A stretch of 64,000 nt of DNA from Unio delphinus (GCA_029339505.1 JAQISU010000170.1:264501-328500); one strand, 5' to 3'; shown: positions 35,313 through 46,895, counted from the first letter of the stretch. Made by a program: numbers and translations. The notes: generated by a model from the letters alone, not told the origin.

Positions 35313-36834
35313 AATTTATTTATATTAGTTGCAAGGCAGTAAAGTTTAGTGGTGTAATAGTATGGACTGTTCATTGTGCATTCAGCTGTCAACAATTCCA
35401 TGATACCAGATTGGAGTCAATAGTATTTCTGATCCATTTTAAACCAGACTTTTAATTAATACGAGTTTTTATCACCAAAATCTCAAATGAGTTCTATAAA
35501 TAGCAAGATCCATGCATATCACAAGATGATCTAGCACCTAATTGGCTATGCACCTGATTGACTAATCTTGTTACCACTCTGGAGATCAATAAGTTTGATC
35601 AAACTTAGAATTTATGCTTATTACCTTAAGGTATTGGATGAATTCAGTAATAAACGAGATCCTCAAATATTAATGAGACAGATTTTGCATCTGATAGGCT
35701 GAACTTAATTACCACCCTGGAATCCATATTTCTGATCTGATTTTTGTATATATCACTCTTGGACTATATACTATTATCATCATATCATTTGATTTCAGTA
35801 ATGAGATCCAATAAACTTATTACCGGTTATGGAGACTGTATTTATGATTTAATATTTTATATAACATGGAATTCTGTCATGAATGTACAGCTCAGTAATG
35901 ATTACAGTGTTATATATTAATTAGTTGATCCTGCATGTGACTGGGCAAGCATATTACCACTAGGAAGTTCTGATCAAAATTGAATTTTGTTTACTATCAA
36001 GGTCTTGACTTTAATTGATCTTTAGACCATTGTTACAAAGCCATATTTTTATCTGTTTGGTTTATTATGATGTTTGAGTAAGAGAATGTGTGTTTCAATT
36101 ATAACTTATCTTTATAACACATTTTTAACAGATTAAAATAGTTAAAATCAACATGATAAAGTTTGATAGTTCATATAGCATGTGTTCTTTCAGTACCAGT
36201 ACTACATAAGCCTACTTACTTGGTCTGAAGGCAAATAAAGCCAGACAAGTGACATCAGGTAAAATTTAAAAGGACTGCAAATGAATCCAGATATGTGATA
36301 TATCAGGCCATATTGATATGGTATGTAGTCAAGTTACTGGTAATAACAATAATTGGTATTAGGTTAAAATTGTCTGCAGTCGAATAAAGCCAGATACATG
36401 TAAGTGATATCAAGCCATATTGAAATGGTCTGCAATTAACAATAAGATTTTGATTAAACTTGGTAAATAGGCATGTGTCATCACTATCTTAGATAAATAT
36501 GATTATGAGTAAAATTCAGAAATATTTACGCTGTTTCTGTGCATCTGATTGGCCAAACATTTCAACACTAAGAACTTTTATTCTGATCAGATTTTGATTG
36601 ATTTAAAAAAAAAACAACTCTCCATCTTGGTAAATAGGCTTATAGACAGGTTCTGTAATACATGAGATATATGCTCATTAATGAGATACCTTCAAACTGA
36701 TTTGCCAAGTCCTACAAAGTAGATGTTGACCCTGTTAGGCATGATTGTGTAGGGGATCTACATTTTAATTCTGGAACAATTGTTGCTGCATTTGTTTGAA
36801 GGTTTGCTTGAAGAATGATGGTAGCAGATACTTG

Positions 36835-36945
36835 TCCAGACCTCAAGTAATTGATAAAAAATCATGTGCCTTTAACCTCACTGGATATACAGGTACATAA
36901 CCAAGACTTCAAGTAATTGATCAATACTCACGTGCCTTTAAACCT
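36835..36945 (-). repeat. Inverted relatives of the 18.3-19.3 kb repeat
   Basis: Two units in reverse orientation: TCCAGACCTCAAGTAATTGA and CATGTGCCTTTAACCTCACT are the complement of the GGTCTGGA / AGGTTAAAGGCACATG unit found upstream of the zinc-finger exon. Confidence 0.85.
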
Positions 36946-37238
36946 TACTCAATGTGATCTGACATATCTATTTTGTTTTTAAAAAATGTGCAACATGCAT
37001 GTAAATAACTTCAGCATTTCTCAGATACCATCACTCTTCAACCAGCAGAATTCGGTCGGTGATGTTTTGGCGCGGCCAATTTGGCACATGGATGTTTTGT
37101 CGTGGGACGTTTTGGCACTGGTCGTTTTGGCACCAACAAGAGGATTAACATCAAAAGATTACACATTATCCTTAAGATAATTAGAGGTCATGTTGACATT
37201 TACAAATAAATTAAGAAATAACAATATAAGCAGGACGC

Positions 37239-38478
37239 TTAACCCTTTAACTACTAGAGCTGTTGTGTAGTTTCACTACTGCTCTGTGCTATCATATCAG
37301 TTACTCAGACTACTGAGGCTGACTGCTAGGCTGAATACTAGAGCATCATCAAGGCTGACTACAGAAATTGACAATACAAACATGGTTACATTTATATTCA
37401 TTATTTCAATAGTTTTTACTAGATTTAAGTGAAATAAAAAACAGCTTATCTTGCATAGTGCCTGTTATTCATATATTTCTACTTTATATATACTCCTATA
37501 TCCCATCATATAAGAAATCCCAGTCATATAAACTGTTTTGAATCCCACAAAATAAATCCAATATTTTCATATGTACATATAAAAACATGAATGAAATCCA
37601 CTCTAATTACAATGTAGCAATTGGTACCTCTCAAAACAGTAATTATCCACACATAAATGACGATGTTATCATGTATATTACAATATATGTATAGCAAAAT
37701 TAACATGTGCTATGTCTTACATGTAGGACTAATGCCCACATGTGATGCTGATTTTATACCATTTCATGTCTTGCTCTTGGTCCTCTATTTTCTTAACAAC
37801 ATTGTTTGTTTCTTTCACAAGATTTTCTACCAGATATTCAGGAATAAATATGAGTAAAAAAAATCTTTCATTCACTGGTCCAAGCTTGATTGTTGTCTGT
37901 TGAACCAACGTAAGAATCAAAAACATTGATTTCGAATACGGCGAGGTCGTCACTCCATTGTGCAATTGAAACTACGTCCGCCTTGTCATCCGATTAAAAA
38001 TCATTTGTATCTGATGTTGAAATGGGACTAACATTAATATCTGATCCATTTTCTAATTAAACTTTTCGATATCACTTGCACTGGACCCGTTTAAGTTGCT
38101 CATATCTGAATCGGAATCCATCTTTGTTCATCTCGAAAACGTGTTTCGTAAACCGCGGAAAATTCATTTTAGTGTGTCTAAATTTAACCTCTCAGCTTTC
38201 CAACTTGTATCAAAATGTCGAGTAAACAATCCTCTCATTGGTTATGATAATCAAAAATATGTAAACTTCCATACATTCAACCAATCAACGTTTAGTTAAC
38301 ATGTAGGTATTCTGCGCACATGAGCGTCACTGGTGTTTCGAGTACTGCTGAACTTTACGCATATGTGCGACACTGGGGTTGTAAACTAGGTTTATCGGCA
38401 CTGCAGATATGCGTCACTGGGGTTTGAGAGCTATTTACAGTAGACACTTAGATGCGGTAGTCGTAGCTAAAGGGTTAA
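37239..38478 (-). mobile_element. piggyBac element relic with TTAA borders
   Basis: TTAA flanks both ends. Inside are CCCTTTAACTAC and, inverted, CCCTTTAGCTAC (one mismatch). About 1.24 kb. A minus-strand transposase remnant is inside, far shorter than the roughly 500-600 residues of intact piggyBac transposases. Confidence 0.85.
37729..38121 (-). pseudogene. piggyBac transposase fragment
   Basis: From 38121 the minus strand opens MDSDSDMSNLNGSSASDIEK, an acidic start seen in many piggyBac transposases, and then stops. A shifted frame (37965-37729) reads NERFFLLIFIPEYLVENLVK and ETNN, matching the FFxLFF..ExIxxIVxETN block at the start of the piggyBac catalytic region. The aspartate triad region is absent. 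Broken. Confidence 0.7.
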
Positions 38479-39120
38479 GATAACTGACTATTGGTATATT
38501 GTCCTGTGAGTCATGACCATCTAAGGATTAACAATTTAACCTTTTAATGTCTAACGTGTTATTCATATTTGCAAATTAAAGCTATGATAAGGTAAAAGAA
38601 GTCCACGCAAAGGACTAACGATTTAGCCATTCAGTCTCAAACCCACTTCTATATAGTTGTTTGTTTATATCAGTGTGCTGCCGAATGTATTAACGTAAAA
38701 GATTTTTTCGGAATCGAGCATTATGAAATCAAAGCGTGGTCAAGAAAAGTACGTGCACGAGGGATATCGATATGTTTTTAATAAATACAGTGCCGATAAG
38801 CTTAAACAAGCTTGGCGATGCAAGTTGAAAAATCACAAGTGGACAAGATTGTGAACAATATGAGGAAAAAGGTATCAGCTTTCAAACCTTTTAGCTATGT
38901 TGCTGTTTGAATAAAATTTACAAATCAAGAACTTGTCCCTTTTATGTTTCCCATAGTTTTAGTTAAAGTTATTTTAATAACACACAGGCTGGTCATTGGA
39001 ATAATTTTACTTTTATTTTTCACTTTATATTACGCTTACACATCACATCTCTTTGATCGCTGAGCTAATCAATGTTGTCCTTACCTGCTCCACTAATGTA
39101 AGGTTACCTCTCAACGGGAA
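38479..39120. other. Interior of the outer 37055-39225 element
   Basis: No reading frame of note; probably the body of the outer element. Confidence 0.4.
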
Positions 39121-39454
39121 TAACCATTGCTCGGTGCCAAAGTGGCCGAAGTCAAACCGGCCCGTGCCAAAATGGCCGGCGCCAAAATGCCTGGAGCCAA
39201 CTCAGTGGCGCCAAAACGGCCTGCTTTGAGCAGAAATGGTGGTCAAGATATATTGCTAAACACAACCACTTAATTGTGCCTGTATCATTGTATGTACTAA
39301 AGTATAACAAAAAGTTATCAAATTAAGCATAGAATGAGTAAGGCAATTAGACTAATATATAGAATAGTGTCAATATAGGCAACCAACTCTTAGTGATATT
39401 CTTGAAAGTTTGGGCTCTGGTTCCTAGGTGGATTGACCTAAGAACATGGTGAAC

Positions 39455-39770
39455 TGCTCGGGTGGCCGTGTGGTTTAAGAGCATCTGCAACAGAAGCAGG
39501 AGGTCGTGGGTTCGATCCCCGACCAAGTCATACCAAAGACTTTAATAAATGGTACTAACAGCTGTCTTGCTTGACGCTGAGCATTAGTTTTAAGACTGGT
39601 CGGCCTGGTGTCAGGATAATGTGGCTGGGTGGGACATGTCTGCAGCATGATGTCCCAGTGCTAGACATCACTATAAACTGCCACACTGTAGACATCATAG
39701 TGATATGACTTAATTTTTTTAAAAGCTACGTTAAAAATCCTAATCAAACAAACAAACAAACTTCAGAACA
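39455..39770 (+). mobile_element. tRNA-derived SINE, family B
   Basis: The head GCTCGGGTGGCCGTGTGGTTT has an A-box-like block, and GGGTTCGATCCCCG is a near-perfect tRNA B box. The non-tRNA body includes GGCCTGGTGTCAGGATAATG, CAGTGCTAGACATCACTATA and ACTGCCACACTG. The tail ends AAAAATCCTAATCAAACAAA. Two further copies lie at 45811 and 54022. The head is a SINE promoter rather than a functional tRNA gene, since no acceptor-stem partner follows the B box. Confidence 0.92.
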
Positions 39771-39859
39771 TGGAGCAGCAATTGTTCATGCAGTAAGATT
39801 CTGATTCCACCATCCAGCATGTAAGGATCAATGTTTTACATTGTTAAACTACAGATTTT

Positions 39860-39978
39860 CTGCGTTTGGTGTACTATAGTTGCTGAGTTTGGTGTACTCT
39901 AGTTGCTGAGTTTGGTTTACTCTAGTAGCTGAATTTGGTGTACTCTAGTTGCTGAGTTTGGTGTACTCTAGATCTCAA
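39860..39978 (+). repeat. ~25-bp tandem repeat, 4-5 copies
   Basis: The unit is GTTGCTGAGTTTGGTGTACT followed by CTA, with minor variants. Confidence 0.9.
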
Positions 39979-41950
39979 GATACACTCTTTTTAATCCTGT
40001 TTTGTATAAAATTTAATAGTTAAGTTTAGAACATCATGAATCATCAATCACTTTAATATTGTACAAGGAGGGATAATGCATATATTTTTCTCTTTGGCTT
40101 TAGACTGAACTTTTATTAGGCTATAGTAAAATCGTTATTATCATATTAATATAAACTTTGGTAAATAGTTTGGATAAGTAGTATTCTTACAATACTTAAA
40201 AAATCTGCCTAGTGAAATGGTCATTTGCTAAGTTAAATGCAAGCAAGTTGAGTGATATCAGGCCCACTTTGACCTCTTGTTAACTCCTTATTTTGAAGTT
40301 AATACATAAATTTAATATTTGATTAGATACAAGCTGTTTTTTTTCTTCTAATTTTACAAAGCAATTAGTCAGTCATCCATACAGGCCTCAACACATCAAC
40401 ATTCTTTTAAAAATATGTTATCAGTCAAAATAATTAAGCCAGTGTTAAATCAGAAGAGTGTAGAAATCTTTACAGATTTCTTTGACTTGAATCCATCAGC
40501 CACAAAACTAGATTATTGCAGGTAGTTTTTTTATCCTAAGAGCAAGCTCATTCCTGCTTCTTTTGATGTCCAGTGCTGTGTACTAATAAACTGACTACAG
40601 AGATATTCTTATATTCAAAAGTAACCATTTCATTGATGAAGGCCTTTGGTGTTGACCATCATGCTAGCATTGATATACTAACACTAAAGCTAGCAGGCTC
40701 TATACCATTAAATAGATAACCAACACAAGGCAATTTCTAAAATTAAGCATTAAACTTTAAATTTTTACAGTGTCCATGTGCCATCAGATATTACAACTCT
40801 TTCTAACAATAGAAAAAAGCCTTCAAACAAAATCTTCTTCAAAAGAATACAATTTGAAGAGAGAAAAATTGATATAAAGTTTCCTGGCATGAGGATCTTT
40901 AAGGATTTTTAATTATAAAAATAAGGTCATACTTTTAAATTTTGTTATTTTTTTATATATAGAAATGAGGTAGATCTGCCACTAATTATTGTTGCCATTA
41001 GTAAAATTATAAAACTTTAAACTGCTTTTCTCTAAAACTTACAATATGGCTGCCATTACTAAAGTAGGAAAACCTAAACAACTTCCATAGAACTACTGAA
41101 CATAATTGAATCAAAATCATGTTAGACACAAATCAGCTCAACATGAAGATCTTGTAGATCTGTGCAAATAATGAACTGTTGTCAAGTATGGCCACTGTTG
41201 CTAATTTAAGATGACAGCTTGTCCAAAACACTTGAATAGAATTCAAATAAATCTGGCAATGCATCCTGGCTTAAAGACCTTTAAAATCTCCTCAGATAAT
41301 GCTGATTCACCATCAAAGATGGGTGGCATTACTAAAAATGTAAAAAAAAAAAAAAAGCTTTAAAAAACAATTTCTTGACGTCTTCTGCATAGAATGACCA
41401 GTCTCTTTACAATGCATCCAGGCATGAAGGTGTTTCAGATAATGTTGATCCGTCATCAGATGTGCCCACAGTTTAAAAAAAAAATAGGAACTCATTTAAA
41501 CAACGTCTGCACTCAGCTGAATTGGGCCAAATTTAGGAAGACCACAGCCTGGCATTGTGTGTGGGGGTGGGGGGTGGGGACATTAAAACTGCAAATAATG
41601 ACAATAGGACAATTTTGTATACAACTTCATATAAAAAACAGAAAGTAAGAAAGACTGAACATGATTTGCCCAATTTGACACAAAGTTTCCTGGCATATGT
41701 TTTTTTTTAATATTAGATTGATGCTGTTGACATGCTATCAAATATGGATGAAGATAGAAAAACTTTAGGAACTTTGAAATCATTATTTTTATTACATGTA
41801 AAATCAACACTATTGGTAGAAAGTTTGCTTATACTAGACATTTCTGTTTCAGACACATCAACTTTGCTTAGTACCTACATATCTAATTTAAATTGAAATG
41901 ACCAATGTAATGGGTATCCAAGTGGATCTGGTGTTAGTAGTTGTGTCATG
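39979..41950. other. Intron with loose old repeats
   Basis: From about 40860 to 41760 several diverged blocks recur: AAGTTTCCTGGCATGAGGAT, GATAATGCTGATTCACCATC / GATAATGTTGATCCGTCATC, and A-rich runs. They look like an ancient tandem repeat of roughly 150-180 bp. No coding exon. Confidence 0.45.
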
Positions 41951-42115
41951 TACAGTAAAACCTGTCTTGAGAGACCACTGCTATGAGAGAACACCTGTTT
42001 TGAGAGACCAGAATCTCCATGCACAGATTTATTCATTATATAGTGTTATGACCTGTGATGAGAGAACATTATTGTTTGGCAGAAGGGGTGGTCTTTCAAG
42101 ACAGGTTCTAATGTA
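41951..42115. mobile_element. Small MITE with long TIRs and TA borders
   Basis: The left end ACAGTAAAACCTGTCTTGAG with AGACCACT is matched inversely by GTGGTCTTTCAAGACAGGTT with CTAATGTA on the right. TA lies at both edges, fitting a mariner-like TA target. The interior carries extra GAGAGACCA/GAGAGAACA repeats. About 165 bp. Confidence 0.85.
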
Positions 42116-42480
42116 ACACTTTATGGATAAAACTGGAAAAATATTTCCACAGTCTGGACTAAAATATAGTTACTCTGTACTGAATGTAAGGCATAGTATT
42201 TTTGATTTTACTCTAATTTTGAACATATCTTCCTGCTAGGTAATATAGAAAGCATGAAAGATTTCTTGTATCTGATATATAAAGAAAGATGTTCTTGTCT
42301 TGTGTAAATGAGCATGATAAGTTTAAAGCTAAGTTTGGAAGGTCCATTATAGGAATAAATTATTTTAAATGAATATATGTTCAGGTATAACATATTGTTG
42401 ATTTAGTGAGCTATAAGCAACAAAACAATCATTATGATACAACTGTCATCAATAGAATTGTATAACCTCACAGTTCATTT
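42116..42480. other. Intron sequence
   Basis: No recognised content. Confidence 0.4.
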
Positions 42481-43059
42481 AGGTACTGCCTGATATTTTA
42501 CTTTCATGCTTCAAACTATAGATAGCATATGCCCTGCTGGAATTTATGTATTTTTTTTTTTTTTAAATTTACTTACCAATTGCATCTGTGGATCATCATT
42601 AACACAACCTAATAAATTTCAAAACAATGTATAGCCCATAGCCCCATGGGCTACTGGAATAGAACCAGTTAGGTGAGCTTTAATTCAGTTTCTGAGATAG
42701 GGCACATGGATATTAAACCATTGGTTGAAAGATTCTTTTTTTCCTTCTATTGTATTGTATTGATTAAAAAATATTGTTATGGTTATGTTGGGTTTTTTTT
42801 AAATGGCAAGTGCAGATAAAGTTTTAGTAGCCCCAGGAACTAACTAAATTTAACATATTATGGGCCAGAGGAAATATTCTGTTTGCCCCTGTTACTGGGT
42901 GCAGGTGTTTGTCAGACCCTTGATTTGAATTTTGTTATTTTTTTATTAGATGACTTTGAAGATCATGTAATACCAAAGCCAGAGGTCAATGTTTTTGAAT
43001 AATTCAGACTTTGGAAAGAGATATCCATTAAGGCAGGTTTCATTGTACCTCTGTTTCAG
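42481..43059 (+). repeat. Intron flank shared by the two HTH exons (copy A)
   Basis: This stretch is alignable with about 60840-61553 before the second HTH exon. Shared blocks include CTACTGGAATAGAACC/CTACTGGAGTAGAACA, AACTAAATTTAACATAT and the acceptor region GTACCTYTGTTTCAG. It shows that the duplication covered intron as well as exon. Here the AACTAAATTTAACATAT block is single; in copy B it is multiplied. Confidence 0.8.
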
Positions 43060-44610
43060 ATGAATCAAGGAGACACTAAGAATGGGTCTGAATCAGATGG
43101 CAAATCATGGCATGTCAGTAGGTATGGCAGAACTCTCAAGCCAAATATTTCATATGGGACTGTTAGTTCACTCAACATGGATGGCTCAGAGGATGGTAGG
43201 ATGCAACTGGGATCAACAAGAAGATCCAAGTCACTAAAAGATGGTCAGGAGGTTTCAGGAGATACTGAAACAAAGAGAAAAAAGAAGGAAAAGCCTTTAG
43301 GCGCTGAAGAACTGGAGAGTATGGTTCACAAGATAAAAGTTGCTGAATACGCAGAGAAACTTGGACTGGAGGCTGCCGCGGCTCATTTTGATGCATCTAA
43401 AGACACCATCAAAGATTGGATGCTGCTGAAGAATTACTTCAAAAAGAAAACCCAAAAGGCTAAAAGGAGGTCTGAAAAAGCCAAACGAAAGTCAGTTGCC
43501 AAAGTAAACCTTCCAAATTATATCAAGATAGGTGAGCACACTGACCTTGAAGACAAGGTGATAAGTTGGCTTCTGGAAACAAGCTACAACCCAAACCTAA
43601 ATGATGACTTAACTATCATCGAGAACAAGTCAACAGAAATCGCAAAAGAAATTGGAAAACCAGATTTGAAAATTGGAATCGCCTGGGTAAAGCAGATTCT
43701 GGAGAGATATATTAGTGTTACAAAAATTGATGAAACTGGAGACGTTTGTACAGAAGAGTTCCGTCTGAAAGTTACAGACTATGCCAGAGAGCATGGTGTT
43801 AAGGCAGCATCAAACCTGTATGGTTTAGATATTAATACAGTTGGATGGTGGACAAGGAAATATAAGGCAAAGGTTGTATGTAAGAAGGATGACACCCTCA
43901 AGTCTAATTTGAAGTCACCAACAAGAAAAAGGTACACAGTTCATTTCAAAATTGAAGCAGTTAAATGTGCTGAAAAGCTTGGTAATGATGCAGCTGCAAG
44001 AGTATATAAAATTTCGGAGAAAAATGTTAGATTGTGGAGGAAACATAAAGAACAGCTATCAAATAGTGATGGAAACCTTTTGAAACTGAAGTCAACTATT
44101 TCCCGACGTCCCTATACCCTTTTAGAAAGTTTGGTGAAAAGTTGGATCATGAGCGAAAGGCGCAAAATCACAGGAGCTGAGATCCGGGCCAAAGCCCTAT
44201 CTTTTGCGGAGCAAGCAAATTCACCTGGGTTCAAGGCCAGTCATACATGGTTTTATCAATTTGTAAAATGTCATAATCTTCAGCAGTATGTAAAACCAGA
44301 ATGTTCGAAAGAGGAAAATTTTGAATTTGAGAAAAGGAAAGAAGTTGCAAGAAGTTTGGAGAGAGATAGTCATGGAAGGTTTAAGAGCAAGCCTGGGGAG
44401 GGATTTTTGTCAAATGAATTCAAACTGGAAGTAGTAAGATTTGCTGAAACAAATGGAAATGATGAAGCTGTGAGGAAATATGGAATTAATCAGACAGTGA
44501 TCTGTGACTGGAGATTACAAAAATCTTATCTTTCACAACGCATCGCAGCACAAAAGGAAAAGGAGAAAGAAAGTGCAGCATTCTTTATACATCAGCATTT
44601 TTCTCAATAA
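43060..44610 (+). CDS. Terminal exon A with six helix-turn-helix units (pipsqueak / CENP-B type)
   Basis: After the acceptor CTCTGTTTCAG|ATG, 516 codons run to TAA. Pipsqueak/Brinker-like HTH units lie at about residues 91-124 (VAEYAEKLGLEAAAAHF...TIKDW), 233-268 (FRLKVTDYAREHGVKAASNL...VGWW), 295-330 (FKIEAVKCAEKLGNDAAARV...VRLWR) and 453-488 (FKLEVVRFAETNGNDEAVRK...ICDWR). Between them are two CENP-B/Tc5-type HTH units, about 162-220 (TDLEDKVISWLLE...WVKQILERY) and 352-408 (LLESLVKSWIMSERRKITGA...WFYQFVKCH). The psq plus CENP-B pairing is how pogo/Tigger transposases and CENP-B bind DNA, but no DDE catalytic domain follows. Thus this is a DNA-binding end, not a transposase. The N-terminal 80 residues are basic and Ser-rich. 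Phase 0 start fits splicing from the linker exon. Copy B at 61554 is a close paralogue. Confidence 0.92.
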   Translation: MNQGDTKNGSESDGKSWHVSRYGRTLKPNISYGTVSSLNMDGSEDGRMQLGSTRRSKSLKDGQEVSGDTETKRKKKEKPLGAEELESMVHKIKVAEYAEKLGLEAAAAHFDASKDTIKDWMLLKNYFKKKTQKAKRRSEKAKRKSVAKVNLPNYIKIGEHTDLEDKVISWLLETSYNPNLNDDLTIIENKSTEIAKEIGKPDLKIGIAWVKQILERYISVTKIDETGDVCTEEFRLKVTDYAREHGVKAASNLYGLDINTVGWWTRKYKAKVVCKKDDTLKSNLKSPTRKRYTVHFKIEAVKCAEKLGNDAAARVYKISEKNVRLWRKHKEQLSNSDGNLLKLKSTISRRPYTLLESLVKSWIMSERRKITGAEIRAKALSFAEQANSPGFKASHTWFYQFVKCHNLQQYVKPECSKEENFEFEKRKEVARSLERDSHGRFKSKPGEGFLSNEFKLEVVRFAETNGNDEAVRKYGINQTVICDWRLQKSYLSQRIAAQKEKEKESAAFFIHQHFSQ

Positions 44611-45810
44611 TGAATGGATTTTGCAGGACATGCATTCAAATAGCAGAACTTTATTTTCTCCAGAATGTGGAGACATTAAGAGATCTAAATTTTTGTTGTT
44701 TATATGACATATGTAACACAGTTCATAAATATTCATCATGTCTACAGGATGATAAGAAATTATAACTCCAGAATATCTGTAAATACTGTTGTCTTCCAAA
44801 ACACAAGTGTGATAAAACTTGTGTTTTAGTAACGCTTTCGATGTTATAGTGTTTTGTAAAAACAAATTAGGGATAAGAATCTGTTTTTGTCAGTTTCTGA
44901 TCATGTTCATAGTTTGTAAGTTGATCGTTATAATTAGGAGTTTAATTAATTAAAGTTTAAGGATGAGAGTGAGATGTTCACAGACTAGAACTTACAATGA
45001 AACAATTTTCAAATGACAGAGAAAGGCATATGGCAGTTTTCTTTTTTTTGCAGGTGTCCTTTTTGGGAGGAATGTCTTTCAGGCTAATTATTTTAACATA
45101 TTTACTAGCTTCAATATCACAAAACTGTTTTCTGCAAGGACACAGCCGGTGATGAACCCTTTCGACTTTGAAACTACCCTCTATCGATATAAAAATCCAT
45201 AACCATCATCATGCATTTTTTGTCAGTGGGAAAACTAAATTAGTGCATGGCAAAGCAAATCCTTTCAAGACTACCCCATTTAGGATCCCCCATTCATCCA
45301 GTACACAGAATGCATAAAGAACAAAATTGGAGATATTTCATATACAAACTGGTGACAGTTGTGTTCCAGAAATTACTTTTATGTGAAGTTAGAGGACCAA
45401 AAATCACTTACCATAATATTTCCATAACTGCAAAAATAATAACTGCATGGGAAATGTAGTAGTTGTACATGTACATTTTAGGTCAAAACTTGAAGTTGAA
45501 CTCCAGTATGGGTAGGACAAAAGTATTTCAGGAACAGAGTCGTCTCCTTGTACATATGACATGAAGCCATGCATTCTTGTCATAACTATAAATTCTGAAA
45601 AGAAACAAAAAACATGCATATCTTTTCAATCCAAGATTTACCTATGTGAATGATACAAAACTGTTTAGTGTTACATTAGCAGAAATTTGAAACTTTACTA
45701 TATCTTCCCTCTCTCTGCCATTTGCTGATATGCTTAATTAATAATGATATATTTCTCACGAAATTGTGTGCAGGAAAATACTTTTTGTATTATATATCAA
45801 CATGAACACT
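44611..45810 (+). other. 3' flank of exon A and intron
   Basis: The first about 150-200 bases show spotty similarity to the sequence after exon B (TGAATG, GGACATAATTG/GGACATGCATT, ACATTAARMGATC blocks), fitting a shared 3' UTR. No clear AATAAA was placed. The remainder holds no recognised feature. Confidence 0.45.
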
Positions 45811-46130
45811 GCTCTGGTGGCTTAGTGGTTAGAGTGTCTGTTTTGGAAGTGGGAGGTCATGGGTTCGAATCCCAGCCAAGTTGTACCAAAGACTTACAAA
45901 AATGATACTAACAGCAGCTTCGCTTGGTGCTTTGCATTAAGAGGTTAGTGGTGTTAGGACTGGTCTGCCTGGTGTCAGGATAATGTGACTGGGTGGGGCA
46001 TCATGCTACATGTATGCGGCTTGATGCCCAGTGCTAGACATCACTATAAACTGCCACACTGCAGACATCATAGCAATATGCTGAAAAAACTCTTCAAGCT
46101 ATGTTAAAAATCTTAATCACACACATACAC
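45811..46130 (+). mobile_element. tRNA-derived SINE, family B
   Basis: The head GCTCTGGTGGCTTAGTGGTTA with AGAGTGTCTG and the B box GGGTTCGAATCCC are the best tRNA-like head of the three copies. The body matches 39455 (GGCCTGGTGTCAGGATAATG-type, CCAGTGCTAGACATCACTAT). TCAACATGAACA is repeated on both sides as the target duplication. Confidence 0.93.
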
Positions 46131-46895
46131 TCAACATGAACATTGATTAGGTTAGATTACCGTGTAGAGCGCTATCCATTATATTAGGGTTTTGACATTT
46201 TCGAAATGGTGATTTCTGTTCACGTAATGCAGTATGCACAAAGTTCAAGCAGTGGAGGGGCCATATACCCCTTTTTCTTTGACCATGGATTGGACAACAT
46301 CCAGGGAATTTATAATATTATAAAATTCTATATATTGTCACAACATTTTTCTTTTGTTTTGCTGCATAGAACAATACACTATCTATGGACCCTCCTAAAG
46401 CATCTTTTATGAGTTGTTTCGTTAATTTTTTATTACTCTGTGTTAATGTTTAACAGTTCACTTGACAGAACCCAAGCTTTTGCCCAAATCATGCTGGCCT
46501 CCCACCCCCAGAACGCCTGCTGTGATGGAAAGCTGTTTACCAGCTCCTAAAGTGTTGATAAATGAAGCTGTCCTGAGGAAAATATACCAGCTCTAGGTGC
46601 CACCAGCAATTCATTTAGGTTGTGCCTAATGTACTGAACTGGGTTATTGGCCATTGTAGGCCAAGTTTGTAAATATAAAAACAGACTTGTGTCTTCAAAC
46701 AATTGGGGAAAAAAATGGTCATTTACCAATTTTCTGATTGGATCTCATCATTTTTAAACTCAGACTCATCAAATTCATTTACAGAATTGGCATCACATGA
46801 CCTGTTAGTAATAATGTTAAGACTTTGGACATGGATACAGCTATCTAGAAATGTTATTGTTTTGGGGCTTCCATGTCTCAGCGCAAGATAAACAA
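46131..46895. other. Intron sequence
   Basis: No exon or element recognised. Confidence 0.4.

Larger units (their letters stand above)
34146..36700 (+). repeat. Old tandem repeat, ~150-200-bp units with GATTGGCTGA
   Basis: About ten to twelve diverged units share the order CCATGCATAT(TA)ATGAGA, CTGATTGGCTGAGCTT, TACCACTCTG, TCTGATTTGATTTTGATxxA, ACTTGGTxAATAG and ATGATATxGGATC. Two family A SINEs interrupt it. The units are too diverged for a precise count. No reading frame runs through them. Confidence 0.75.
37055..39225. mobile_element. Element with GGCGCCAAAA-type inverted ends, hosting a piggyBac
   Basis: At 37055-37135 there are TTTTGGCGCGGCCAATTTGG and GTTTTGGCACTGGTCGTTTT; at 39125-39225 the inverse motifs GGTGCCAAAGTGGCC, GCCAAAATGGCCGGCGCC and GGCGCCAAAACGGCC. 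This arrangement fits long, repeat-rich inverted termini of a DNA transposon. The interior includes an independent TTAA element (37239-38478). The exact outer borders are not resolved. Confidence 0.6.

Noticed and set aside
39455..39530. tRNA gene candidates at the heads of SINE family B (also 45811 and 54022) and family A
   Set aside because: They have A/B-box sequence but no closing acceptor stem after the B box and are followed by a shared SINE body with target duplications.
43172..43396. Minus-strand frame opposite exon A (and 62252-62458 opposite exon B)
   Set aside because: Shadow of the conserved HTH coding frame; no splice or domain support.
43060..44610. Exon A as an active pogo-like transposase
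   Set aside because: There is no DDE catalytic region, no terminal inverted repeats around it, and it starts at a splice acceptor in phase with BTB-gene exons.
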